Origin: Elusimicrobiota bacterium
GTDB lineage: Bacteria; Elusimicrobiota; Elusimicrobia; UBA1565; JACRDR01
Length of the DNA: 8,189 bases
Assembly: GCA_016212845.1 (NCBI GenBank)
Contig: JACRDR010000512.1
Location: 1-8,189 of the forward strand
Reading direction: 5' to 3'
Made by a program: the position numbers and the translations under genes. The notes beneath the pieces were generated by a model. The model was not told where the DNA came from. It did not search any database and was given only the letters and a program-made list of their open reading frames with translations. This document shows positions 1-5,801 of this stretch, piece after piece. The number at the start of each line of letters is the position of its first letter. Within the stretch, counting starts at the first letter, position 1.

Positions 1-1153
1 CGGGCGGAGCGACGGGCTGCGAAAGGGTCGGAGACGTCGAGGCCTTCTTCTTTTTCTTTTTGCCGCCCATCATCGCCACGCCGCCGACGACGAGCAGGAT
101 CATGACTCCGACGACGGCGAGCACCTTCTTATTGTCGCGAGGCTTCGACGGCTCGGCCATGTCCGCCACCGGGACGAGCGGCGGCGCCATCGCGGCGGAG
201 GCGGAAGGCGGCGCGCCCAGGCCTCCGCGCGATACGAGCGGCTCCGCACCCGCGTCGACCGGCGGCAGGGAGGCGGCGGGCCAGGCGAAGGGGTCGGCCG
301 GCATGGATTGGGGCGGCTTGATCGCGGCGGCGTCCGTCTTCGGCGCGAAGGGATCGGCCGGCGAAGGGAAGTCGCCGATCCGTCCCATGCCGCCCGATTT
401 CGCGCCGCCCATCGGCGGCTCGGAGGGCGACGAGAGCGCGCCCCCGAGAGGCGGCTCGGAGACGGACGACGCGCCGAGGCCGCCGAGCGGCGAGTCCGCT
501 CCGGCGGACGGCGCTCCCATCGGGAACGCCGGGAAAGGGGCCTGCGACATGTTCGGGATCGCGCTCGGGTCGGGCGCAGGACCCGTGCCGCGGGAAAGCT
601 TCTCCTTGAGCTCTTCGAGCGCGCGCTGATGCTCCTCGAGCTTCACGCCGGAGACTCGCGCCTCGTCCTTGGCGCGGTCGAGCTCGTCTTTCAGGGAAGA
701 GAGCCCGTACGCCTTCACTTCGAGATCGGCGACCTTCGTCTGCATGTCCGCCGCGGAGCGGGATTTGTGGTCCAGCTCGACCTTGAGACGGGAGATTTCG
801 GTGTCTTTCGCGCGGAGCTCGTCCTGCATCTTTTGAGAGGAGGTCTCGAGCTGCGAGACGCGCTCCTGCAGGGAGCCCAGCACCGCCAGGTCCCGGAGCG
901 TCGGCTCGGGCGGCAGCATGGAGCCCGCGCCGCGTTCGGCGCCGGCGCGCGACAGGACCGGGGTCCGCGTCGCGGCGAGAAGGGCTTCGGCCATCTCCGG
1001 CACGACTCCCGCGCGCTGCCAGTCCCCCATCTGCGTCCCCTTGCGGCCCTCGGGGCAGACGAGCGACTCCGCGGAAAAGCCGGCGACCTGCGAGATGGTC
1101 TCGCGGTCGAACGGTCCGATCACCTGGTTATTCTGAAAGACCCAATATTTCAT
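1..1153 (-). CDS. GYF-like domain, coiled-coil, single-TM protein (partial, C-terminus off window)
   Basis: The frame reads from ATG at 1153 without a stop to the window edge, giving 384 visible residues. Residues 1-53 (MKYWVFQNNQVIGPF, then LVCPEG and DW) resemble the GYF_2/DUF4339 domain, a small fold thought to bind partner proteins. Residues about 85-188 are a heptad-rich, charged coiled coil (QERVSQLE, ELRAKDTEISRLKVEL). Residues 190-335 are a Pro/Gly/Ala/Ser-rich linker with imperfect repeats (EPPLGGA, EPPMGGA; PADPFAPK, PADPFAWP). A hydrophobic segment at about 343-363 is followed by six lysines (365-370), so this is probably a single-pass membrane protein. There is no signal peptide, so the N-terminal domain is expected in the cytoplasm. 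Unlike its neighbours it has no Shine-Dalgarno sequence. It is divergent from the small gene at 1285. The specific function is not recognisable; a scaffold or polarity role is only a guess. Confidence 0.82.
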   Translation of the reverse strand, partial: MKYWVFQNNQVIGPFDRETISQVAGFSAESLVCPEGRKGTQMGDWQRAGVVPEMAEALLAATRTPVLSRAGAERGAGSMLPPEPTLRDLAVLGSLQERVSQLETSSQKMQDELRAKDTEISRLKVELDHKSRSAADMQTKVADLEVKAYGLSSLKDELDRAKDEARVSGVKLEEHQRALEELKEKLSRGTGPAPDPSAIPNMSQAPFPAFPMGAPSAGADSPLGGLGASSVSEPPLGGALSSPSEPPMGGAKSGGMGRIGDFPSPADPFAPKTDAAAIKPPQSMPADPFAWPAASLPPVDAGAEPLVSRGGLGAPPSASAAMAPPLVPVADMAEPSKPRDNKKVLAVVGVMILLVVGGVAMMGGKKKKKKASTSPTLSQPVAPP

Positions 1154-1170
1154 TGAGTCGGCGTGCCCGA

Positions 1171-1198
1171 AGTATACGGGAAGCTCGGGGATTTGCAA
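1171..1198 (-). promoter_or_regulatory. Candidate sigma-70-type promoter for the GYF-like gene
   Basis: On the minus strand TTGCAA (1198-1193) is followed after 16 bp by TATACT (1176-1171), a five-of-six match to the -10 consensus. Transcription would start near 1164, leaving a leader of only about 11 nt with no Shine-Dalgarno sequence before the ATG at 1153. The TTGCAA is also one arm of the inverted pair described for this intergenic region. Confidence 0.45.
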
Positions 1199-1259
1199 TG
1201 TCTAAATTGTTAAGAGCGGCTCCCCCTCCTCTATAAGGGTTCGGGACGTTTCATTGCAA
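1193..1259. repeat. Outward-facing inverted pair CATTGCAA in divergent intergenic region
   Basis: TTGCAATG at 1193-1200 and CATTGCAA at 1252-1259 are a perfect 8-bp inverted pair separated by 51 bp, between two divergently transcribed genes. Each arm reads CATTGCAA toward the gene it precedes. The element is related to the CGTTGCG(A/G) arms in the other intergenic regions of this window. It could be an operator pair or two promoter elements facing apart. Confidence 0.5.
1243..1258 (+). promoter_or_regulatory. Candidate -24/-12 (sigma-54-like) element before the Ig-like gene
   Basis: GGGACG-TTTCA-TTGCA has the GG-N10-GC spacing of sigma-54 promoters and a full TTGCA -12 box, but a poor match to TGGCAC at -24. 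The C of TTGC lies 28 nt before the ATG, so the predicted start near 1269 leaves a 16-nt leader that just includes the GGAGG. A competing sigma-70 -10-like TATAAG lies at 1232-1237, with a weak TTGTTA 19 bp upstream. Confidence 0.3.
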
Positions 1260-1284
1260 CGAGCGGAGGCGTCCGGAGGTCTTC

Positions 1285-1602
1285 ATGGATAAGCCGCGAT
1301 TGAAGGAAGCGCCCAAGGGCGTCAAAGACGTCAAGAGCCAGCCCGCCGTGAGAGTTGATTTTCCCGCCGAAGGCGAAGTCGCCGCGCCCGGCGGCTACAC
1401 GCTGCGAATCTCCGCCGCTCCCGAAACGGAAGACGTAGAGGTCTCGCTGGACGGCGGCGACTGGGTCTGCTGCCGGGAGGCGCTCGGCTACTGGTGGTTC
1501 GACTGGACGGACTACAAGCCGGGCGAGCACACCCTCGTGGCTCTCAGCCGGCTCGGGAACGTCGCGAGCCTCTCGACCACGCGGCGCTTTAAAGTGGAGT
1601 AG
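1285..1602 (+). CDS. Small beta-rich (Ig-like) protein, hypothetical
   Basis: A 105-aa protein with GGAGG at 1275-1279, 5 nt before the ATG. It has no signal peptide, no membrane segment and a charged N-terminus (DKPRLKEAPKGVKDVK). From about residue 22 it alternates short hydrophobic strands with turns: RVDFPAEGEV, YTLRISA, VEVSLDGGDWVCCREALGYW, then WFDWTDYKPGEHTLVALS. The pattern of V-x-V-S-x-D-G-G-x-W, an aromatic WWFDW and a closing PGEHTLVA strand recalls Ig/fibronectin-like beta-sandwich domains such as the Mo-co oxidoreductase dimerisation fold. That similarity is structural, not a function. The adjacent cysteines (CC) are unusual. It is a lone gene, divergent from the GYF-like gene. 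Coding is well supported; the role is unknown. Confidence 0.8.
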   Translation: MDKPRLKEAPKGVKDVKSQPAVRVDFPAEGEVAAPGGYTLRISAAPETEDVEVSLDGGDWVCCREALGYWWFDWTDYKPGEHTLVALSRLGNVASLSTTRRFKVE

Positions 1603-1624
1603 GCCGGAGGACGTCCCTCTCCTC

Positions 1625-1699
1625 GTGCCCGCGCAGACGCAGACGCTGGCGGCCTTCCTCGCGTTCGCGGCCGGGACGGGGCTCGGGCTCCTCGCCTAG
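1625..1699 (+). pseudogene. Possible truncated membrane-protein N-terminus (24-codon GTG ORF)
   Basis: A GTG-started frame encodes VPAQTQTLAAFLAFAAGTGL plus GLLA and a TAG. It resembles the opening transmembrane helix of small membrane proteins; the Q-T-x-x-F-L-x-x-x-x-G-x-x-x-G-L-L pattern is YabQ-like. Nothing membrane-like continues after the stop. The only GGAGG (1606-1610) is 14 nt upstream, too far for a good ribosome site. Its TAG shares CTAG with the stop of the minus-strand gene ending at 1696. It could be a remnant, a micro-protein or chance; the 3' end of the preceding gene and this ORF are the only contents of 1603-1695. Confidence 0.2.
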
Positions 1700-2394
1700 C
1701 TCCGGCGGCGGCGCCGGTGGAGATAGAGCTCCAGCGCGAGCGCGGCCGCGAACGAGACCGCGAGCACCGGCAGGAGCGAGCCGCTCAGCGGCGGCTCCGG
1801 CGAAACCGGCTTCGGGCCCGGCGCGCTGCGCAGCGTCTCCCCCGGAGCGGGAGCGAAGGCGACCGGCTCCGGCTCGAGCCTTCGGACGGGCTTCGGCCCG
1901 GCGACGAGCATCCCCCCCGGACCGAGGTAGAGGTCCTCCGTCGGGCCCTTGAACGCGACGTAGCCCGCGAGCACGCGCACCTCCCGCTTGCCGCCCGGCA
2001 GCTCGACGACGGAGATCGCCTCCCCGTCGCTGAGCATCGTTTCCACTTCGCCGATCTCGACGTCGATCGCGGTCAGCTCGCCCCGGGCCGAGAGCTGCAT
2101 CGCGCGTGCGCACTCCTGCTCGGCGAAGGTGTTGTAAGCGAAGTCGTCGCCCTCCGTCGCCCGGACCACCACGCCGCAGCCTCGCAGGGTCGCGCGGCCG
2201 CTGAGCACGTAGACCTCGGCGCCGGGAGGGATCACGGCGGGCAGCCCTGCGTCCGTGTCGCCGAGCCAGGACTCGTTTCCGACGGTGACGATCACGTGGC
2301 CCGTGTTCCGGACGAGCCGGAGCGCCCCGCGATCCGCGCCCCAAGCCGAGGTCGCGAAGGCCAGCGCCGTGAGCACGAAGACGAAGCGTTTCAT
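1696..2394 (-). CDS. Exported FecR-like beta-domain protein with C-terminal membrane tail
   Basis: A 232-aa protein. Its start is fixed by AGGAGG 4 nt before the ATG and by an ATGA overlap with the upstream kinase-like gene, so the two are translationally coupled. Residues 1-19 are a signal peptide (MKRFVFVLTALAFATSAWG, likely cut before Ala-Asp). Residues about 24-165 are beta-rich, with phrases such as IPPGAEVYVLSGRATL and REVRVLAGYVAFKG that recall FecR-type periplasmic domains. Two cysteines (73 and 95) could form a disulfide. A proline-rich spacer (166-203) leads to a hydrophobic segment (about 205-224) and the basic end HRRRRRS. The protein is expected outside the cytoplasm, held by this tail. 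The PEP-x-TM-Arg layout also resembles sorting tails of the PEP-CTERM kind. The domain assignment is tentative and the function unknown. Confidence 0.75.
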   Translation of the reverse strand: MKRFVFVLTALAFATSAWGADRGALRLVRNTGHVIVTVGNESWLGDTDAGLPAVIPPGAEVYVLSGRATLRGCGVVVRATEGDDFAYNTFAEQECARAMQLSARGELTAIDVEIGEVETMLSDGEAISVVELPGGKREVRVLAGYVAFKGPTEDLYLGPGGMLVAGPKPVRRLEPEPVAFAPAPGETLRSAPGPKPVSPEPPLSGSLLPVLAVSFAAALALELYLHRRRRRS

Positions 2395-3113
2395 AAGGCC
2401 TCCTGCGGCTCGGCGTCCACGCGCGAGCGGCGGCCCTTGAGCAGCGGGACGATCTGCGCGGCGATCTCCTCCGGCGAGACGTTCGCGCTGTTGAACACCG
2501 CGTCGTAGAGGCACGGATTTTCGATGTCCTTGTGGAAGCGGTTCGAGAACAAGCGCCGGCGCGCCAGGTCCTGCGACGCCGCCCAGTCCTCGGCCCCGGC
2601 CAGGCTGAGGCCCCTCCGTTCGGCGATCCGCCCCACCCGGAACTCGAACGGCGCGACGATCCGGACGTGCACGCCGCAGGGGAGATCCTTCGTCACCAGG
2701 CAGCCGGCCCGGCCGACGATCACCGCCTTCCCTCCGCGGGCGACGGAGCGGATCGTCTGAAAGACGCGGTGGAGGACGATCTCCTGGGGCGTCACCCGCG
2801 CGACCAGCTGCGTGACGAGGTCGGCCAGCGGCGAGCGATACTCCTCGTCGAGCAGGGACGCGAGGGACACGCGGAGCCGCGGCTCCTTCGCCACGAGACG
2901 GCACAGTTCCTGGTCGAAAAGCTGCCAGCCGCGCCAGAGCTCCTCGCCCTCCTTCTCCAGCGCCCGGACGACCGCCTGGGCGACGCTCCGCCCCCCCGCT
3001 CCCGCCTGCCGGGAGACGGTCAAAAACGGCCTCCGGCCGGCCGGATGGCCCGGAGAGCCAGGGACCGGCGCGGCTTGAGATTTCAGGAACCGAAGAACCA
3101 GGTCGTCGGTCAT
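2391..3113 (-). CDS. Cytidylate kinase-like family protein
   Basis: A 240-aa protein of the Cytidylate_kin2 type (P-loop nucleotide kinase fold). Residues 31-48 hold the family's LTVSRQAGAGGRSVAQAV, in which G-A-G-G-R-S replaces a classical Walker A. Later landmarks are AVIVGRAGCLV (130-140), the RIVAPFEFRVGRIAERRG strand and helix (151-168), and the C-terminal DLARRRLFSNRF with LYDAVFNSANVSPEEIA. Members are presumed to phosphorylate a small nucleotide-like substrate, but physiological substrates are largely unknown, so CMP kinase activity should not be assumed. The start at 3113 is chosen because GGAGG sits 5 nt upstream; in-frame ATGs at 3161 and 3296 have no ribosome site, and the frame before 3113 does not look like the family. 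It is first gene of a two-gene operon with the exported protein. Confidence 0.87.
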   Translation of the reverse strand: MTDDLVLRFLKSQAAPVPGSPGHPAGRRPFLTVSRQAGAGGRSVAQAVVRALEKEGEELWRGWQLFDQELCRLVAKEPRLRVSLASLLDEEYRSPLADLVTQLVARVTPQEIVLHRVFQTIRSVARGGKAVIVGRAGCLVTKDLPCGVHVRIVAPFEFRVGRIAERRGLSLAGAEDWAASQDLARRRLFSNRFHKDIENPCLYDAVFNSANVSPEEIAAQIVPLLKGRRSRVDAEPQEAL

Positions 3114-3143
3114 CGCGGCCTCCGCGCTTTTGCCTTCGAATGC

Positions 3144-3159
3144 CGCAACGATCTTGCCC
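3144..3159 (-). promoter_or_regulatory. Candidate -24/-12 (sigma-54-like) promoter for the cytidylate-kinase-like operon
   Basis: Reading down the minus strand, GGGCAA-GATCG-TTGCG matches GGCA of the -24 box and all of TTGC at -12, with exact GG-N10-GC spacing. It is the best -24/-12 match with a usable leader in the window. The predicted start near 3133 leaves a 20-nt leader containing the GGAGG. No TATAAT-like box at a suitable distance competes with it. Confidence 0.4.
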
Positions 3160-3178
3160 ATCGGGGCGTTTCGTTGCG
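3144..3178. repeat. Perfect 8-bp inverted pair CGCAACGA / TCGTTGCG
   Basis: CGCAACGA (3144-3151) and TCGTTGCG (3171-3178) are separated by 19 bp, between the start of the kinase-like gene and the Usp remnant. The right arm is also part of GGGGCG-TTTCG-TTGCG (3163-3178) on the plus strand, another GG-N10-GC arrangement, which now faces only the Usp stub. Confidence 0.5.
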
Positions 3179-3183
3179 TGTTT

Positions 3184-3312
3184 CGAAAGTCGCGAAGGCT
3201 CCGGAGGCCGCTGCTCGACCGGCTCGAGGGCACGACCGCGGAACGGGTGCTGCGCGACTGCCCCGTTCCGACGCTGGTCGTGCCCGTCGAGCGCAAGGTC
3301 GCCGTGGCCTAG
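3184..3312 (+). pseudogene. 5'-truncated universal stress protein remnant
   Basis: The plus-strand frame ending at TAG 3310-3312 reads LLDRLEGTTAERVLRDCPVP followed by TLVVPVERKVAVA. This is the closing part of a Usp domain: the Gly-Thr/Ser of the ATP-binding G-9x-G(S/T) motif, the AERVLR helix, and the last strand CPVPTLVVPV. Everything before it is missing: no N-terminal strand, no ATP-binding Asp, and no first glycines. The preceding sequence is a promoter-like region and then the minus-strand kinase-like gene. The stub cannot fold as a Usp alone. Its TAG shares CTAG with the stop of the YbaK-type gene, as a once intact convergent gene might. Loss of the 5' part by a rearrangement that brought in the kinase-like operon is an inference. 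Confidence 0.6.
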
Positions 3313-3788
3313 TGCCAAGCGCGCTCTTGCGCGAACTCGCCGACGTTGGGCTTGGCGAGGTTGAACCAATTCCAGAACGGCATCCGCACGCCGTCCTGGT
3401 GCGTCCCCGCGGGGAACAGCACGTCCCCTTCGGTCTGAAGCGATGGATCCATCCATAGCTCCACTCCGGGCCAATGAGCCACCGGCGGCTCCGCGCCGAC
3501 CTCGCAGTCGGGAAACAGCGTTCTCATCTCTTCTTCCGAGGCCTTTCTCAGCTCGCGAGCCCCGAGCAGAAGCCGCGCGACGTGGAAGTTCACGCGCCGG
3601 TTCGCTCCCAGCACCAGCAGCACGGGCCGCCGGTCGGCGAAGACGACGACCGCCTTCGCGACCCGGCACGCCGGCGCCACCTCCTTCGCGGCGAACTCGC
3701 CCGCGGTCATGGCGGGCATGTGGTGGAGCCACTCGTAGGCGGTACCGCTGCGGTCGAGCATCTCTTGCAGCCAGTTGACGGCAGGCAT
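3309..3788 (-). CDS. YbaK/ProX-type aminoacyl-tRNA deacylase-like protein
   Basis: A 159-aa single-domain protein of the YbaK/EbsC/ProX family, whose studied members hydrolyse mischarged aminoacyl-tRNAs in the cytoplasm. Family landmarks are the N-terminal helix with YEWLHHMPAMTAGEFA, then RVAKAVVVFADRRPVLLVLG (42-61) with the conserved lysine at 45. RKASEEEMRTLFPDCEVGAEPP (81-102) and the late FPAGTHQDGVRMPFWNW (125-141) follow. Where many relatives read PPFG this protein reads PPVA (101-104), losing the glycine of the substrate loop, so activity or specificity may differ. GGAGG lies 6 nt before the ATG. Length is normal for the family. It is divergent from the CoA-transferase gene and 195 bp upstream of the kinase-like gene, so co-transcription with the latter is possible but not shown. 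Confidence 0.87.
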   Translation of the reverse strand: MPAVNWLQEMLDRSGTAYEWLHHMPAMTAGEFAAKEVAPACRVAKAVVVFADRRPVLLVLGANRRVNFHVARLLLGARELRKASEEEMRTLFPDCEVGAEPPVAHWPGVELWMDPSLQTEGDVLFPAGTHQDGVRMPFWNWFNLAKPNVGEFAQERAWH

Positions 3789-3817
3789 GGCGCACCTCCC
3801 TCTTTATTTTACGACCT

Positions 3818-3833
3818 CGCAACGCAGAGGCCC
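3818..3833 (-). promoter_or_regulatory. Candidate -24/-12 (sigma-54-like) promoter for the YbaK-type gene
   Basis: GGGCCT-CTGCG-TTGCG on the minus strand keeps GG-N10-GC and TTGC. The C of TTGC is 31 nt before the ATG, the same distance as in two other genes here, and the predicted start near 3807 leaves a 19-nt leader containing the GGGAGG. A -10-like TAAAAT lies at 3811-3806 with no good -35, so a sigma-70 promoter remains an alternative. Confidence 0.33.
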
Positions 3834-3841
3834 AAACCCGG

Positions 3842-3857
3842 TGGACCAAGCGTTGCG
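3842..3857 (+). promoter_or_regulatory. Candidate -24/-12 (sigma-54-like) promoter for the CoA-transferase/GNAT gene
   Basis: TGGACC-AAGCG-TTGCG keeps TGG at -24, TTGC at -12 and GG-N10-GC spacing. The predicted start near 3868 gives a 40-nt leader containing GGAGG at 3896-3900. No convincing sigma-70 -10 box was seen downstream. Confidence 0.38.
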
Positions 3858-3907
3858 ACGACCGAGGGTGAGCGGCGTGTACCGTCTCCAAGCGCGGAGG
3901 ACGTGCC

Positions 3908-5800
3908 ATGAAAACCGATCCCTACGACGGCAAGCGCCGCACGCTGAACGAGGCGCTCGCGCCCATCCGGAGCGGGAGCCACATCCTGGTGGGTTCGGGC
4001 GCCGCCGAACCGGAGCACCTAGTCGAGGGCCTCGCCGCGCACGCGCCGCGCCTGGCCGACGCGGAGGTGCTGCACCTCTTGACGCTCGGGACCGCGCCCT
4101 ACTCCCAGCCGTACTTCCATGGCCGGCTGCGCCACAACGCGCTATTTATCGGGCCCAACGTGCGGGGCGCCATCCAGGAGGGGCGCGCGGACTACACGCC
4201 GTGCTTCCTCCACGAGGTGCCGTCCCTCCTGCGCTCCGGCCGCATCCCGGTGGACGCTGTGCTCCTCCAGGCGACGCCGCCAGAAAACGGCGTCTGCTCT
4301 CTCGGCGTTTCGGTCGACATACTGAAGGCGGCGGTAGAGGCCGCCTCCTACGTGGTGGTCCAAGCCAACCCGCGGATGCCGTGGACCCTCGGCGACTCCT
4401 TCATCCGCGTGGAGGACGTGGACGCCTTCGTTGACCACGCGGAGCCTCTCCGCGAGCTCGTCCCCGCCGAGCCGACCGCGGCCGCGCTGTGGATCGGCCG
4501 CTACGTCGCCCAGCTCGTCGACGACGGCGCGACGATCCAGGCGGGCATCGGCGCGATCCCGGACGCGGTGCTGAGCTGCCTTTCCGGGAAGAGAGACCTG
4601 GGCGTCCATTCGGAGATGATCTCCGACGGCGTGCTCCGCCTCCTCAAGTCGGGGGCGATCACGGGCAAACGGAAATCCCTGCTGCCGGGCCGGGTCGTCG
4701 CCGCCTTCTGCATGGGCACGCGCGCGCTCTACGACGCCGTGCACCGGCGGCCCGAATTCCACTTCGCCCCCGTCGACTTCGTCAACGCGCCTTCGGTGAT
4801 CGCGCAAAACGAGCGCATGGTGTCGATCAATTCGGCGCTCCAAGTCGACCTGACGGGGCAGGTCGGGGCGGACTCCATCGGCCGGAGGCTTTATAGCGGC
4901 GTGGGCGGGCAGGTGGACTTCATCCGGGGGGCCGCCGCCTCCCGCGGCGGGCGCTCCATCATCGCCCTCCCCTCGACGGCGAAGGGCGGCTCCGTCTCCC
5001 GCATCGTCCCCGCGCTGAGCGAGGGCACGGGCGTCGTCACCACCCGCGCGGACATCGACTTCGTCGTCACCGAGTACGGGATCGCCAGCCTCAAGGGCAA
5101 AACCCTGCGCGAGCGCGCGCTGGCGTTGATCCAGATCGCCCATCCCGATTTCCGCGACGAGCTCGTCGCCGCCGCGAAGTCCTGGGGGGCCCTGGAGCCC
5201 GGTCGCGTGCTGCCTCCGCTCGTCGAGCCGTACGCGGTCGAGTTGGAGACTTCCGAGCGGTTCGGCGACGTCGAGGTGAAGTTCCGGCCGATCAAGGCGA
5301 CCGACGAGCGCCGTCTCAAGGACCTCTTCTACTCCCAGTCCCGGGAGACGACGTACCGGAGATTCGGGATCCCGCTCAAGCGCCTGAGCGAGAAGCAGGT
5401 GCAGGAGCTTTGCGCGATCGACTACCGTAATTCCATGGCGGTCGCCGGGTTCGTCCAGGAGGGCGGGCGCGAGCGGATGATCGCGGTCGGCCGCTACTAC
5501 GCGGACCCCTCCGGCGGCTTGGCCGAGGCGGCCTTCACCGTGCACGACGACTTCCAAGGGCTCGGGATCGGCACCTTCCTGGTCGACTATCTCGCCTGGA
5601 TCGCCAAGGGCCGCGGCCTCCTCGGATTTCGAGCCGAGATCGCGGGCCGAAATCCAAAAATGGAGGGCGTGCTGCGGCGCCGCTTCACCCGGGTCGACGC
5701 GAAGGACCTAGACGAGGACGGGATGTCCGTGACGGTCCTCTTCGAGGATTGGCGGGGCGCGGGGGCGCCGGGCAAGCCGCGCGCCGCCGTTCGAGTCTAG
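3908..5800 (+). CDS. Acetyl-CoA hydrolase/CoA-transferase fused to GNAT acetyltransferase
   Basis: A 630-aa two-domain cytoplasmic enzyme; GGAGG lies 7 nt before the ATG. Residues 1-445 are an acetyl-CoA hydrolase/transferase of the Cat1 / 4-hydroxybutyrate CoA-transferase group. Supporting phrases are ATPPENGVCSLGVSVD (122-137), IQAGIGAIPDAVL (210-222), LGVHSEMISDG (231-241) with the likely catalytic Glu236, INSALQVDLTGQVGADSIG (307-325) and VVTEYGIASLKGKTLRERA (386-404). Such enzymes move CoA between acetate and another acid, or hydrolyse acetyl-CoA. Residues about 453-612 are a GNAT domain, opening with VKFRPIKATDERRLKDLF and YRRFG as in Pat-type protein acetyltransferases, with the acetyl-CoA motif QGLGIG at 550-555. 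Joining both domains may couple acetyl-CoA or acetate status to acetylation. The true CoA acceptor and acetylation target are unknown. It ends one base from the convergent PRTase gene. Confidence 0.92.
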   Translation: MKTDPYDGKRRTLNEALAPIRSGSHILVGSGAAEPEHLVEGLAAHAPRLADAEVLHLLTLGTAPYSQPYFHGRLRHNALFIGPNVRGAIQEGRADYTPCFLHEVPSLLRSGRIPVDAVLLQATPPENGVCSLGVSVDILKAAVEAASYVVVQANPRMPWTLGDSFIRVEDVDAFVDHAEPLRELVPAEPTAAALWIGRYVAQLVDDGATIQAGIGAIPDAVLSCLSGKRDLGVHSEMISDGVLRLLKSGAITGKRKSLLPGRVVAAFCMGTRALYDAVHRRPEFHFAPVDFVNAPSVIAQNERMVSINSALQVDLTGQVGADSIGRRLYSGVGGQVDFIRGAAASRGGRSIIALPSTAKGGSVSRIVPALSEGTGVVTTRADIDFVVTEYGIASLKGKTLRERALALIQIAHPDFRDELVAAAKSWGALEPGRVLPPLVEPYAVELETSERFGDVEVKFRPIKATDERRLKDLFYSQSRETTYRRFGIPLKRLSEKQVQELCAIDYRNSMAVAGFVQEGGRERMIAVGRYYADPSGGLAEAAFTVHDDFQGLGIGTFLVDYLAWIAKGRGLLGFRAEIAGRNPKMEGVLRRRFTRVDAKDLDEDGMSVTVLFEDWRGAGAPGKPRAAVRV

Positions 5801-5801
5801 G

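Larger units (their letters stand above)
3817..3858. repeat. Perfect 9-bp inverted pair TCGCAACGC / GCGTTGCGA
   Basis: The arms at 3817-3825 and 3850-3858 are separated by 24 bp in the divergent region between the YbaK-type gene and the CoA-transferase gene. Each arm contains the TTGC that would be the -12 box for the gene it faces, so the symmetry may reflect two back-to-back promoters or a dimeric regulator site. Confidence 0.55.

Noticed and set aside
308..1156. Plus-strand frames opposite the GYF-like gene
   Set aside because: The minus strand reads as GYF-like domain, coiled coil and TM in one frame; the plus-strand readings are Arg-rich and featureless.
3114..3296. Upstream in-frame ATGs at 3161 and 3296 for the kinase-like gene
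   Set aside because: Neither has a ribosome-binding site. The ATG at 3113 has GGAGG at 5 nt, and the extra residues do not match the family.
1696..3909. Very long open minus-strand frame (737 codons) covering three genes
   Set aside because: Only its last 232 codons, after the coupled ATG at 2394, look like a protein with a signal peptide and ribosome site. The rest is an Arg/Ala/Pro-rich shadow of the kinase-like and YbaK-type genes in other frames.
4142..5557. Long minus-strand frame opposite the CoA-transferase gene
   Set aside because: It is antisense to a gene with clear family motifs throughout, is rich in Arg, Asp and Gly of the kind produced by GC-rich shadows, and has no ribosome site.
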